A stretch of DNA of 64,000 nucleotides. Source: Lewinellaceae bacterium (GTDB lineage Bacteria > Bacteroidota > Bacteroidia > Chitinophagales > Saprospiraceae). Position numbers and translations under genes: made by a program. Location: positions 75,970 through 139,969 of the forward strand of contig JADJYW010000022.1 of NCBI GenBank assembly GCA_016719605.1, written 5' to 3'. The notes beneath the pieces are model-generated. The model ran no database searches. It saw only the letters and a program-made list of their open reading frames with translations, and was not told the DNA's origin. Of the stretch, positions 1 through 8,545 are shown in pieces (the first letter of the stretch is position 1; each line of letters begins with the position of its first letter).

Positions 1-671
1 GAGGCGATGCCGCTGATTTGGGCGGTCAAAACAGCTTCGTCGCCGGGGGCAGCGAGAATTTGTCCGCTCGTTTTCACCACCTCGCTGAACGGTTGCACCC
101 GTGCCGGGGCGTTGGCAAACTCGACTTTCCAGGCCTGTTCTTTCAGGTAGGAAATGTCGCTGCTACCACCTTCCGCTTCGGGCTGTTTTTCAATCGCCGT
201 TTTTTCATCGGGAAAAACCTCGACGTTTTCGATGGTGATTTTGTCCGTGGACGCAGGCGTTTTGATGTCGAAAACGAGGTGGTAAATGCCCGCATTTCCT
301 GGGGTCATCCGCAGGCGAAAAATGCCCGGCACCTCGGGTTTTTCGGCGGTGATGGACTGTGCCGTACTGCCGCTTGTGTTCACGAGCGAGAGGGTTACGC
401 TGCCCGCGCCGATGGCTTGGAACAGGTCGCCGAGTGCGGTGAAATGCGCCGCAAAACGGCTTTCCTGCCCCGCCACGAGGGGCTTGAATTCCACGAAAAG
501 TTCGGTTTTTTCAGTGTAAATCGTGCAGGCAAGTGGTTCGGGCGAAGGTTTGGCGGGTGCGATGTGGTTGCCGTCCGCATCGTGGGCGTGCCCGCTTTCA
601 GCGCCAGGCTCGTGTTTGCAGCCAAAAAGGATGCACAAAATGACTGCCAATGGCAGCATCATATTTTTCAT
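1..671 (-). CDS. RND efflux periplasmic adaptor subunit (HlyD/CusB-like), partial at C-terminus
   Basis: The frame is open from an ATG at 671 to the window edge, giving about 223 residues of the N-terminal part. It starts with a lipoprotein signal (MKNMMLPLAVILCILFGC, Cys at residue 17 or 18), then a His/Asp-rich stretch (GHAHDADGNH) that could bind metal, then an Ig-like N-terminal region, and near residue 200 the strand PFSEVVKTSGQILAAPGD that is typical of membrane-fusion proteins. Such proteins link an inner-membrane RND pump to an outer-membrane channel. The upstream His-rich gene on the same strand supports heavy-metal (Cu/Ag or Co/Zn/Cd type) efflux. The family call is fairly sure; the substrate is inferred from context. 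The HlyD core lies outside the window. Confidence 0.8.
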   Translation of the reverse strand, partial: MKNMMLPLAVILCILFGCKHEPGAESGHAHDADGNHIAPAKPSPEPLACTIYTEKTELFVEFKPLVAGQESRFAAHFTALGDLFQAIGAGSVTLSLVNTSGSTAQSITAEKPEVPGIFRLRMTPGNAGIYHLVFDIKTPASTDKITIENVEVFPDEKTAIEKQPEAEGGSSDISYLKEQAWKVEFANAPARVQPFSEVVKTSGQILAAPGDEAVLTAQISGIA

Positions 672-765
672 TATTGTTGAATTTAAGTGATGAAACCGCA
701 GCCCGACGAGGCCTGGGCGACGACGGGCATGGTTTGAAAATTAAGAAATTAGAAATTGCGGCGAT

Positions 766-1179
766 TTACGCCTTTGGCGGCTGCCAGATGTCGCCCGAGT
801 AGGACGAGGAATGTCTTTGCTGCGAACGAGAAATTAACGATTTGGAGCTGATAATTTTCAGTTTTGGAAAAGCAACAATCGTATGGAAGAGCGGCAGCAA
901 ACAGGGTGTTTGGGTGGAACTATGGCAACAATCGCCGTGGTGGTGGTGCCGGAAGGGAAGGTTCTGATGTTCGGCGTAGTCTGCCTCGTAGTGTTCGTGG
1001 TCGGAATAGTGCAACCGCACAAAATCTACGATGCCGATTTTTTCCTGGTCGCAGATAATGTGGTGGGCAAAATGATGGAAAAATGCACCCATCTTGAAGA
1101 TGTTCTGCATTCCCTGACCTGTTGGCGAACTGGTCGCCAAAATCTGAAAGGCAAGGAAGATGGGCAGAATTTTTTGCAT
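766..1179 (-). CDS. small histidine-rich protein of a metal-efflux locus
   Basis: This codes for about 137 residues from the ATG at 1179. An upstream ATG at 1239 would add 20 residues in front of an apparent hydrophobic signal segment (MQKILPIFLAFQIL), so I prefer the inner start. The protein is very rich in His, Cys and acidic residues: HHFAHHIICDQE, HYSDHEHYEADYAEH and RHHHHGDCCH. It resembles short conserved Bacteroidota proteins encoded just ahead of Cus/Czc-type RND pumps. It lies 94 bp upstream of the RND adaptor gene on the same strand, so co-transcription is plausible. A periplasmic metal-binding role is inferred from composition and context; no catalytic domain is visible. Confidence 0.65.
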   Translation of the reverse strand: MQKILPIFLAFQILATSSPTGQGMQNIFKMGAFFHHFAHHIICDQEKIGIVDFVRLHYSDHEHYEADYAEHQNLPFRHHHHGDCCHSSTQTPCLLPLFHTIVAFPKLKIISSKSLISRSQQRHSSSYSGDIWQPPKA

Positions 1180-1278
1180 CGCAGGGGCAAAGTTATTGAT
1201 TGGGGTTTTGTTCAGGTTATGTTTTTTCCTGGGTAGCATCGGCGGCAGGGCGCCGGGTTTCCAGGTGACGGGGAAAGC

Positions 1279-1674
1279 CTAAGCCCCCTTGCCCACTTCT
1301 TTCAAAATTGCGTTAATCAATGCTCTGGTTGGTTCCAGCAAGGGCACAACTTCTTCTTCCTCAAAATCAAAAAAATCGCCGTAGTCGCCTTTTTGCCGCC
1401 AGTCAAAAAGATCGGAATACAATTTCCCCAAGCGCATTTCGATCCTGCCTGTCTTCACAAAATGCAATAAAAATTGAGTCTTCACGCCTGCGTGTGTTTT
1501 GGTCTCAATTTCAGATTTTGCCAATAAACCACTAACCGCATAGTAAACTGCATAGTAAAGCCGATTTATCGCAGCATTCCATTTCTGATTAGCGATAAGA
1601 AGTACAGCGACTTCATAGGCTTCTTCGGCTTTTTCAATCCGATATCTGGTGTAGTCATCTTGCTCCGGCTTCAT
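1279..1674 (-). CDS. HEPN-domain protein (UPF0332 type), likely partner of MNT nucleotidyltransferase
   Basis: This codes for 131 residues from the ATG at 1674, which overlaps the stop of the upstream nucleotidyltransferase gene (ATGA). An ATG at 1737 would extend it inside that gene and is not preferred. The protein is a helical HEPN domain: AAINRLYYAVYYAVSGLL in the first half, then HAGVKTQFLLHFVKTGRI and a WRQKGDYGDF motif typical of PF05168. HEPN/MNT pairs are known toxin-antitoxin modules in which the HEPN protein is often the toxic RNase. I do not see a clean R-x4-6-H RNase motif here, so toxicity is uncertain. The family assignment is strong and the TA role is inferred from the pairing. 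Confidence 0.82.
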   Translation of the reverse strand: MKPEQDDYTRYRIEKAEEAYEVAVLLIANQKWNAAINRLYYAVYYAVSGLLAKSEIETKTHAGVKTQFLLHFVKTGRIEMRLGKLYSDLFDWRQKGDYGDFFDFEEEEVVPLLEPTRALINAILKEVGKGA

Positions 1675-1997
1675 ATTGTAATGCCCTCCTTGGCAATGTT
1701 TCGGTAAAGTGGCGTAACACGATGCTTGCCGATCCAATCTGCTCTGGAATATACAAACGTGGAGATCGCTTGGCCGTATTCCAACTCTATTTCAAAGAGT
1801 TTGTGCCGGAATGTTTGCTCAGCCGTCAATGTGACCGCACCGGGTATCAAAATCAGGATGTCCCAGTCCGAATCCTTGCGTGTATCGCCGCGCGCACGAG
1901 AGCCAAACAGGATTACTTCTGCCTCAGCGTCAACTGACTTGGCAAATTCCTTAATCTTTTTGAGTATTTCCGCAGACAAATCTTGTGATGCAGTCAT
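1671..1997 (-). CDS. minimal nucleotidyltransferase (MNT, DNA polymerase beta superfamily)
   Basis: This is a 108-residue single-domain protein. It carries the nucleotidyltransferase signature VILFGSRARGDTRKDSDWD at about residues 28-46, i.e. GS followed by the DxD pair that binds metal. It fits MntA-like antitoxins, which in characterised pairs AMPylate the HEPN partner. Translational coupling to the HEPN gene by a 4-base ATGA overlap (1671-1674) is direct evidence for a two-gene unit with MNT first. The two genes sit alone between the metal-efflux locus and the glycosidase gene, a common placement for small accessory modules. Confidence 0.88.
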   Translation of the reverse strand: MTASQDLSAEILKKIKEFAKSVDAEAEVILFGSRARGDTRKDSDWDILILIPGAVTLTAEQTFRHKLFEIELEYGQAISTFVYSRADWIGKHRVTPLYRNIAKEGITI

Positions 1998-2048
1998 GGT
2001 TGTGTTTTTTGCAAAAGTAAACCGGATTTCAAAAACGCGCGCGATAAC

Positions 2049-5000
2049 TCAATCCACCACCACCCCCACATCCATCCCCTCCTGCAAATACACCTCCAGC
2101 GGCGCGTCACCGGGTTTCCAGGTGACGGGGATCGGGCGCTCCTTGCCGTCCTTGCTCAACAGTTTGACCGATTTGACCGGAGCCGTCAACCCGTGGATCA
2201 CGTACTTGATCGAACGCGCCCTGGGCTTGCCGGGATAGTCGAACCCGAAACTGCGCTGGCGGATGGTAAGCCGCCCGGCGGCAAACGCGGCGGTGAACTG
2301 GACCTGCCAGTACTTATTTGCCGTAAACGCATCGGGCGTGGCGCCGTCGTCCTCGTACACCGTACCAGATCCCGTCGTGGCGTCGGGGTGGTGGTAATAG
2401 TGTACCGCGACAGCCGTGGGATCATAGTCGTCGGTGCTGCTGATCTGTTTAGCCGACATGGGCACGAACGCGCCCGCCCGCACAAACACGGGAATGTCCT
2501 GAAGGGTCACGGGTACCTGGGCCGTTTGGCCGCCGGTGTACGATTGGCCGGTCCAGTAATCCAGCCAGGTGGCTCCTTTGGGAAAATGTACGGTCTGCGT
2601 CGTAGCACCTTTTTCCACTACCGGGCTGACGAGGAAGTCGTTGCCCCAAAGGTAGGTCGTGGTGTTGGTGAGCAGGGCCGGGTCGTTGTCCACATAACTC
2701 AGCGGGCGCATCATGGGCAAGCCGGTGGTGCTGTTTTCCCAGAGAAGGGTGTAGTTGTAGGGCAGCAGGCTGTAGCGCAACTGAATGTAGCGCCGCGCGA
2801 TATTCTTGGTGCTGTCATCCCAAAAAACCGGTTCCGCCGGCACGTCCTCTTGTGCGTGCGTGCGGAAGACGGGTTGGAACGCGCCATACTGTAGCCAGCG
2901 GGTGTACAGTTCGGCGCTGCGGTAATTGCCCGCAAAACCGCCGAGATCGGAGTGCATGTAGGCGAGGCCCTGCATACCCATGCTGAGCGCAATCTCGACC
3001 TGCGGTTTCAGTCCGCCCCAGGAGCGGTTCACGTCGCCCGACCACGGGACCATGCCGTAGCGCTGCGAGCCGACAAAGCCGGAACGCATCAGGATGACGG
3101 GCCGGCGCTGTGGGAAGTCTTTGCGGAACCCCTCGAACACGGTTTTGGCCCACTCGTGGCCGTACAGGTTGTGCACCTGGTCGGCGCGGCCGTTCACATG
3201 GAGCAGGTCGTCGGGGTGCATTTCCGGCTCGCCGAGGTCGCCCCACCAGCCGTCCACGCCGCTGAGCGTATGTTTTTTGTAAATTTCCCAAAACCAGTTT
3301 TTGGTTTCGGGTTTGAAAATATCGAGCAAGGCGGTATTGCCGAAGTAGAAATCGTATAGGTACGGTTTGCCGGTGGCGGTTTTGCCGACCAGTTCGAGGC
3401 GGGTGGCCTCGTCGAAGGTTTTGGTGTGTTTCAGGATGAACGGCTCGGTGATGAGCACGGTTTTTACGCCCTGTTTTTTCAGATTAGCCATCATTTTTTC
3501 AGGTTCCGGAAACGAGTCGCGGTGCCAGTCGAAGTTGCCGAGGTGGCCCTTCACGTCGGGGCCGAACCAGAACAGGTCAAGCACAATGGCGTCGAGGGGG
3601 ATATTGTCTTCCAGGTATTTTTCGGCCACTTCCTCCACCTCGGCCTGCGAGTGGTAGCCCATGCGGGAGGCGATGTTGCCGAGCGCCCAGCGGGGCGGCA
3701 TCGGCTGGCGCCCGGTGACGGCAGTGAATGTGGTGGCGAGTTCGGGCCACTGGTCGGCGGCCACCACGAGGTAACTCATGCGCCCGCCCACGGCTTCGAA
3801 CGAGAGCACGTTGGATCGGGTAGCGCCCAGGTCCATGTACCCGCTCGCGCCGTTGTCGAACACGAGCATATACTTTTTGGAAGAAATGGCGATGGGCATG
3901 GAGTAGTACATCAGTTCGGCCTTGTCTTCGTAGCCGTAGCTGGCTTTGTTGTACAGTTGCAGGCGTTTGCCGCGGCGGTTCATGCCCAGCACGCGCTCGC
4001 CGCCGCCGAGCAGTTGCTCCGTATCGTCGAGTTGGAACCGAAAACCGCGGTAGTCACCGCTGTCGAAATAGCCGGCCTCCTCGGCAAACAGCGGTTTTTT
4101 CTTGTAGCGAAATTCGATGTGGAACGGCGATTTGGTGATGTACAGCGCCAGGCCGTTGGTGATGTACTCCACGTTTTTGGGACCATCAGAAATGACCGCC
4201 GGCACCTTTTGCGGGGCCGTACCCACGGCGTTGGAGGGCGGGTTGGTTTCGCCGTTCGGCGTAAAAGCAAGCTCGAAGGCACTTTCGGAAAAGGTTGTAA
4301 TATCGAATACCCCGTCGTTGGTGCGGATGCGCAGGCCGGTGCCGGTTTTTTCCATGGACTCGAACGTGCGGATATTTTTAGGCGCTTCTTTTTCAAAAAC
4401 ATACACCCGGTATTCCCAGGCTTTCAGGCTCATTTTGGCCCGGGTGGGCAGGGTCGTTTCGGCGTTGGTGAACACCTCGCGGTATATGCCGGCACCGTCG
4501 GCCAATTGCAGGCTGACCTCGGTGGCTGTGTTGGTCAGGTTGATCACCGTCAGCACTTTGTTGGCGCCGGCGGTGCGGCTGAAAGCGGCCACGAGGTCGG
4601 GGTGTTCGTGTTTGATTTCGCGGACCGGCCCCCCGTGGCGACCGTTCCAGAGGGCAGGATTATCCCGCTTGAGCGCATTCAGTTTGGTATAAAATGGCGC
4701 CAGTGCGTACGTACCCCAGTCAATCGGGTCTTTTTCGAAAAATTCGAGGCGCTTTTTGAACGCTGCCTCCTGCCCGGAATAGATCAGCGGTATGCCGGGT
4801 ACGGTGTAGTACAGCACCGAAAATGCCTGCACCCCGTCGCCGAGGCGCTCATACTCGGTACCCTGCCAGGAGTTTTCGTCGTGGTTGGTGATGAACTGCA
4901 TCGGGTAACCGCCTTTGGGGTAGGCGGCATCGGCTTCGCGCAGCAGCTCAAAAATTTGCCCGGCGTTTTTTTTGCCTTTGGCAATATCGTTCATCAGGGT

Positions 5001-6119
5001 GTGAAACGGCCAGCCGTAGTTGGTGTTGAACGCGCGGTTGAGCAGGTTGAGTTTGTCGGCGTTTTCGGCCAGCATCCACACGGGTTTGACGGCTTCGATG
5101 GCGTCGCGGGCCGACTCCCAGAAATCAGTGGGCACCTCACCGGCCACGTCGCAGCGGAAACCGTCGAGGTGCACTTCGCGAATCCAGAACAGCATTTCTT
5201 CAATCATGGCCGCACGCATGGCCGGCTGATCGTAGTTCAGATCGGCCACGTCGGTCCAGTCGAACGGGGCGATGATCACGCCTTTTTCGTCGCGGTTGTA
5301 CCAGTCGGGGTGTTTTTTTACCCAGTCGTGGTCGCGGGCGGTGTGGTTGCCCACCCAGTCGAGCACGACTTTCATGCCGAGTTTGTGCGCCTCGTCCACC
5401 AGGCGTTTGAAATCCTTGAGCGAGCCAAATTCGGGATTGGTAGCCGTGTAATCTTTGATGGCGTAGTACGAACCGAGCGGGCCTTTTCGGCTCTCCACGC
5501 CGATGGGATGGATGGGCATGAACCAGAGGATGTCCACGCCCATGTCGCGCAGGCGGGGCAGTTGTTTGGCGAAGGCGTTGAACGTGCCCTCCTGTGTGTA
5601 CTGGCGCAGGTTGACCTCGTAGATATTGGCGTTTTTGACCCAGTCGGGTTCGGGGGCCAGGCAGGTGTCGCGCACTTCGGGCGCTTTCCGGAAGGCGATT
5701 TCCTTCAGGAAATAATAAATGTCTGTATTGCCGGCAGTTTTTCCCGTTTTGGCGCCATCGGCGGAGCGGAACACGCAGGCCAGGGCAATGACGTTGGTGT
5801 TCGGCTCGATGCCGTACAGATCGGTGATGCGGAATTTGAGTTGGTAGGTATCCTCGCCGATGCGTTGGAGTTTGAGCCGGTCGAGGTTTTCGTTCCAGCC
5901 GGCGGGCACCTTGTTCCAGCCGCCGGTTTGATCGGTCACGATGCCGGTGTGCAGGTACACGTCGCCGGTGTAGCCTTTCAGCCCGGCATTGCCTTCGGCG
6001 GCTTTGAAGGTGAGCACGACCTCTTCGGCGAGGCCGGGTTTTTCGGGGGAGAGGGTGACCTGGGCGTGGAGCAGAACGGTTGCCAGCAGGGCAACGAACA
6101 GGAGGAGCAGTTTTTTCAT
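2049..6119 (-). CDS. fused GH13 alpha-amylase and GH31 alpha-glucosidase, secreted
   Basis: This codes for 1356 residues from the ATG at 6119, chosen because it begins a clear signal peptide (MKKLLLLFVALLATVLLHAQ); an upstream ATG at 6230 precedes it in frame. After an N-terminal beta-sandwich (about 20-150) comes a GH13 barrel (about 160-570) with LDWVGNH, GFRCDVA (nucleophile D324), MLAEN (acid E352) and ITNHDEN (D414). A GH31 module follows (about 590-1356) with VLDLFWFG, the nucleophile motif WWGDLGEPE (D961) and the acid/base motif PWSGDVNRSW (D1029), then C-terminal beta domains. Both active sites look intact. Together they could cleave alpha-1,4-glucans and trim the products to glucose in one secreted polypeptide. 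No T9SS sorting domain is visible, so it is probably periplasmic. Family calls are strong; the exact substrate is unknown. Confidence 0.93.
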   Translation of the reverse strand: MKKLLLLFVALLATVLLHAQVTLSPEKPGLAEEVVLTFKAAEGNAGLKGYTGDVYLHTGIVTDQTGGWNKVPAGWNENLDRLKLQRIGEDTYQLKFRITDLYGIEPNTNVIALACVFRSADGAKTGKTAGNTDIYYFLKEIAFRKAPEVRDTCLAPEPDWVKNANIYEVNLRQYTQEGTFNAFAKQLPRLRDMGVDILWFMPIHPIGVESRKGPLGSYYAIKDYTATNPEFGSLKDFKRLVDEAHKLGMKVVLDWVGNHTARDHDWVKKHPDWYNRDEKGVIIAPFDWTDVADLNYDQPAMRAAMIEEMLFWIREVHLDGFRCDVAGEVPTDFWESARDAIEAVKPVWMLAENADKLNLLNRAFNTNYGWPFHTLMNDIAKGKKNAGQIFELLREADAAYPKGGYPMQFITNHDENSWQGTEYERLGDGVQAFSVLYYTVPGIPLIYSGQEAAFKKRLEFFEKDPIDWGTYALAPFYTKLNALKRDNPALWNGRHGGPVREIKHEHPDLVAAFSRTAGANKVLTVINLTNTATEVSLQLADGAGIYREVFTNAETTLPTRAKMSLKAWEYRVYVFEKEAPKNIRTFESMEKTGTGLRIRTNDGVFDITTFSESAFELAFTPNGETNPPSNAVGTAPQKVPAVISDGPKNVEYITNGLALYITKSPFHIEFRYKKKPLFAEEAGYFDSGDYRGFRFQLDDTEQLLGGGERVLGMNRRGKRLQLYNKASYGYEDKAELMYYSMPIAISSKKYMLVFDNGASGYMDLGATRSNVLSFEAVGGRMSYLVVAADQWPELATTFTAVTGRQPMPPRWALGNIASRMGYHSQAEVEEVAEKYLEDNIPLDAIVLDLFWFGPDVKGHLGNFDWHRDSFPEPEKMMANLKKQGVKTVLITEPFILKHTKTFDEATRLELVGKTATGKPYLYDFYFGNTALLDIFKPETKNWFWEIYKKHTLSGVDGWWGDLGEPEMHPDDLLHVNGRADQVHNLYGHEWAKTVFEGFRKDFPQRRPVILMRSGFVGSQRYGMVPWSGDVNRSWGGLKPQVEIALSMGMQGLAYMHSDLGGFAGNYRSAELYTRWLQYGAFQPVFRTHAQEDVPAEPVFWDDSTKNIARRYIQLRYSLLPYNYTLLWENSTTGLPMMRPLSYVDNDPALLTNTTTYLWGNDFLVSPVVEKGATTQTVHFPKGATWLDYWTGQSYTGGQTAQVPVTLQDIPVFVRAGAFVPMSAKQISSTDDYDPTAVAVHYYHHPDATTGSGTVYEDDGATPDAFTANKYWQVQFTAAFAAGRLTIRQRSFGFDYPGKPRARSIKYVIHGLTAPVKSVKLLSKDGKERPIPVTWKPGDAPLEVYLQEGMDVGVVVD

Positions 6120-6206
6120 CAACGGATGGTTTGTTTTTTTCGGTCGAAAGGTAGGGGTAATGGGAGCTTTGGAAGTGTGGAAATGCATGCATAAAATCAC
6201 GGCGAC

Positions 6207-6241
6207 TTTGATGGGAAAGCGCCGAATCAACCTTATTTTTG
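6207..6241 (+). promoter_or_regulatory. putative promoter of the small-protein/HNH pair
   Basis: A TTTG at 6207-6210 and a perfect Bacteroidota -7 box TATTTTTG at 6234-6241 are separated by 23 bases, slightly long. The ATG of the first gene follows only 12 bases later, so the mRNA would be almost leaderless. Confidence 0.5.
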
Positions 6242-6253
6242 CAAAAAAATAGC

Positions 6254-6493
6254 ATGATCGAACTCAGTATTTACGATGAAATTGCGGGCTTCATGGCCGG
6301 AATGGACCCGAAAAAGGTCATTGCTTTCAAACCTTCTGAGGCCAATCAAAACAGGCTGGATGCACTGTTGGACAAACAACAGGAAGCAGGGCTTACGCCG
6401 GAGGAAAGAAGCGAATTGGAGCACTACCTGATTGTCAATCGCATCATCAGCCTTGCCAAGGCTCGGGCGATGAAACTGCTTTCCGCAGCATGA
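6254..6493 (+). CDS. small helical protein translationally coupled to HNH nuclease
   Basis: This codes for 79 residues from the ATG at 6254 (MIELSIYDEIAGFMAG). An ATG at 6239 lies inside the promoter box and is unlikely. The protein looks all-helical: a short N-terminal segment, a PSEANQNRLDALLDKQQEAG helix, then LTPEERSELEHYL and an alanine/lysine-rich end (SLAKARAMKLLSAA). I recognise this pattern as a short protein found next to HNH nuclease genes in cyanobacteria and Bacteroidota, but no function is known to me. Its stop overlaps the start of the HNH gene by four bases, so the two are very probably made together. An immunity or antitoxin-like role is possible but unproven. Confidence 0.7.
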   Translation: MIELSIYDEIAGFMAGMDPKKVIAFKPSEANQNRLDALLDKQQEAGLTPEERSELEHYLIVNRIISLAKARAMKLLSAA

Positions 6494-6894
6494 CCTTGTT
6501 TGAATCCTTGCGCCAGGAAGCCGCCGCACGAGCCGACTTCCGATGCGAGTATTGCCTCGTGCGCGAAGCGGTTTCTTTTTATCGGTTCCATTTGGAGCAC
6601 ATCAAAAGCCGCAAACACGGCGGCCTGACCACTTCCGAGAACTTAGCCTATTCCTGTCCGGAGTGCAATGCCCACAAGGGAACCGATGTGGGCACATTCA
6701 CAGACGACGACGAACGCCTGGTACGCTTTTTCAATCCAAGAAAAGACGTCTGGACGGAGCACTTCGAAATAGATGATGCCGGGATTTACGGCATCTCCGA
6801 GATCGGCAAGGCGACCGAAAAAATCCTACGATTCAACGATGCCGAACGCCTGATCTATCGCAGAAAATTGATGCGGTTGGGGCTGTATTTGTGA
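6490..6894 (+). CDS. HNH endonuclease
   Basis: This codes for 134 residues. The HNH fold is visible: a zinc-binding CEYC (about residues 19-22), the core HLEHIKSRKHGG (about 34-45) with the metal-binding His pair, an ENLAYSC segment with the central Asn, and a second zinc knuckle CPECNAHKG. The C-terminal half (FFNPRKDVWTEHFEI) is the usual tail of short stand-alone HNH proteins that are often co-encoded with a small helical protein. It starts within the stop codon of that partner (6490-6493). It probably cuts DNA; whether it serves defence, a TA-like module or homing is not determined. No intron or intein is seen around it. Confidence 0.88.
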   Translation: MTLFESLRQEAAARADFRCEYCLVREAVSFYRFHLEHIKSRKHGGLTTSENLAYSCPECNAHKGTDVGTFTDDDERLVRFFNPRKDVWTEHFEIDDAGIYGISEIGKATEKILRFNDAERLIYRRKLMRLGLYL

Positions 6895-6920
6895 GTAGGG
6901 GGTATTGACAGATACATTTG
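6888..6920 (+). promoter_or_regulatory. putative promoter of the ELWxxDGT-repeat surface protein gene
   Basis: TTTG at 6888-6891 and TACATTTG at 6913-6920 are 21 bases apart, matching the Bacteroidota TTTG/TAnnTTTG consensus. The box begins at the end of the HNH gene and predicts a leader of about 120 nt before the ATG at 7049. Confidence 0.55.
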
Positions 6921-7048
6921 CCCTGCCCCCTTCCATCCACAAGCCCAAAATCACCCTCATCCCTGACTCTACTCAGCAGATTTCTGCCTGGTGGGTGTAT
7001 AAGTTTATGCACCCATTCAGGGGTATTTGTTCATGTAAATATGGGATT

Positions 7049-8545
7049 ATGGAAAACATGCAATTTCAGTATCGCAGGTTCATTGCGCTCGTTGTATCGG
7101 CCTTTTTGCTATGCAGCAGCGTTGCAGCGCAGCGGATGATCAAGGACTTTCTCCCGGGGCAAAATTCATCCGGCGCGGTACAGGCTATCGGCCCTGCCGG
7201 CGAATCGGAGACGTTCTTGAACGTTTCCGGAGATTTATGGAAAACCGATGGCACCTGCGAGGGTACGGTACTCGTCAAGGATTTGTCTCAGGCAGGCTAT
7301 CCAACAAACTTCATGCGCGCAGGCGCCCTGGTGTTTTTTACGGCAAACAGCGCGGCTAACGGTCGGGAACTTTGGGCAACCAACGGAACAGAAGCCGGTA
7401 CGTATCTGGTGAAAGATATCTACACCGGCGCAAGCAGTTCGACGCCCGACGATTTTTGTCGCAAGGGCAATCTCTTGTATTTTGCCGCTACTTCCAGCGC
7501 CAACGGCAGGGAGCTCTGGCGCTCCGACGGTACAGCTGGAGGAACGTACATGGTGTCCGATATCCGGCCCGGGACCAACAGCAGTTCGCCCCAATCGCTG
7601 ATTGTTTACAAGGACACCCTCTTTTTTTCGGCCACCACGACCATCGGTGAATGTCTCTGGAAATCCGCCGGTAGTGCTGCCAGCACCTCGCTGGTGTACG
7701 ACATGATTCCGGGTTCCACATCGGGAGGCATCGGATACATGGCGGTAGCCGCCAACCAGTTGTTTTTTTACGGCACTGACAACACGCACGGCAGCGAATT
7801 GTGGGTAACAGACGGCTCTACGGTCGGAACCAAACTGGTGAAGGACATCAATCCCGGCACGACATCCGGTTTGGCTTATGAACCATTCCACACATTCAGC
7901 AATGTCCTTTTCTTTATTGCCAACGAAGGCACGCACGGCAATGAACTCTGGCGCAGCACCGGCACGGAGGCATCTACCGTACTGGTGAAAGACATTAACC
8001 CGGGCTCAATCAGTTCTTTCATTGATTACTTTGCCAGTACATCCGAAGCCCTGTTTTTCCAGGCAACGGATGGGACGCATGGATCGGAACTCTGGCGTAG
8101 CAATGGGGCGGAAGTCAATACATACCTGGTGCGGGACATCAACACCGCCCCCAATGCCGGCGCTTCGTCTCGTTACCTGACGGTGCTTAACGACCGGGTG
8201 TATTTTTCGGCGTATGAAGAAACGCATGGTTACGAACTCTGGCGCAGCGACGGCACCTCTGCCAATACGGAACTGGTTGGCGATATCGAACCCGGGACGA
8301 ACGGCTCCAACCCGAACAACTTGGTCGCCACCAATGATGAGGTACTGTTTGTCGCTAAAACCACATTGGCCGGGGTTGAGTTGTACAGTTCAGCCCCGCC
8401 GCCCGCCGGCCCGCCGGTAGATGCCGAGTTGACCTCCATGACCAACCCGAAATGCCATGGCGAGCAAAAAGGCGCCATAGACATTACCGTGACCCAGGGA
8501 ACTGCCCGTTCGTTTTCCAATGGCAAGGGCCCATCAGCTATCTGA
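7049..8545 (+). CDS. secreted surface protein with ELWxxDGT repeats (N-terminal part of frameshifted gene)
   Basis: This is the N-terminal part of a roughly 1580-residue protein. The start at 7049 is chosen because the signal peptide follows (MENMQFQYRRFIALVVSAFL, cleavage near VAAQ). After that are about nine blade-like repeats built on ELWRSDGTxxGTxLVKDIxPG, a motif common in Bacteroidota and planctomycete surface proteins that probably folds as a propeller. The frame stops at 8545 only because a base appears to be missing in the CCC run at 8505-8507. With CCCC the text reads GTAPFVFQWQG and joins the next frame, which carries the adhesin domains and sorting signal. It is probably one intact gene, 7049-11802. 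Ligand unknown. Confidence 0.85.
   Translation: MENMQFQYRRFIALVVSAFLLCSSVAAQRMIKDFLPGQNSSGAVQAIGPAGESETFLNVSGDLWKTDGTCEGTVLVKDLSQAGYPTNFMRAGALVFFTANSAANGRELWATNGTEAGTYLVKDIYTGASSSTPDDFCRKGNLLYFAATSSANGRELWRSDGTAGGTYMVSDIRPGTNSSSPQSLIVYKDTLFFSATTTIGECLWKSAGSAASTSLVYDMIPGSTSGGIGYMAVAANQLFFYGTDNTHGSELWVTDGSTVGTKLVKDINPGTTSGLAYEPFHTFSNVLFFIANEGTHGNELWRSTGTEASTVLVKDINPGSISSFIDYFASTSEALFFQATDGTHGSELWRSNGAEVNTYLVRDINTAPNAGASSRYLTVLNDRVYFSAYEETHGYELWRSDGTSANTELVGDIEPGTNGSNPNNLVATNDEVLFVAKTTLAGVELYSSAPPPAGPPVDAELTSMTNPKCHGEQKGAIDITVTQGTARSFSNGKGPSAI

Noticed and set aside
883..1236. Plus-strand frame of 117 codons with hydrophobic N-terminus
   Set aside because: It mirrors the His-rich gene; the valine-rich stretch is the complement of the His/Thr codons.
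3426..6194. Long plus-strand open frame of 922 codons
   Set aside because: It is exactly antisense to the GH13-GH31 gene, has Gly/Val/His/Phe-rich sequence with no domain, and arises from GC-rich codon bias on the other strand.
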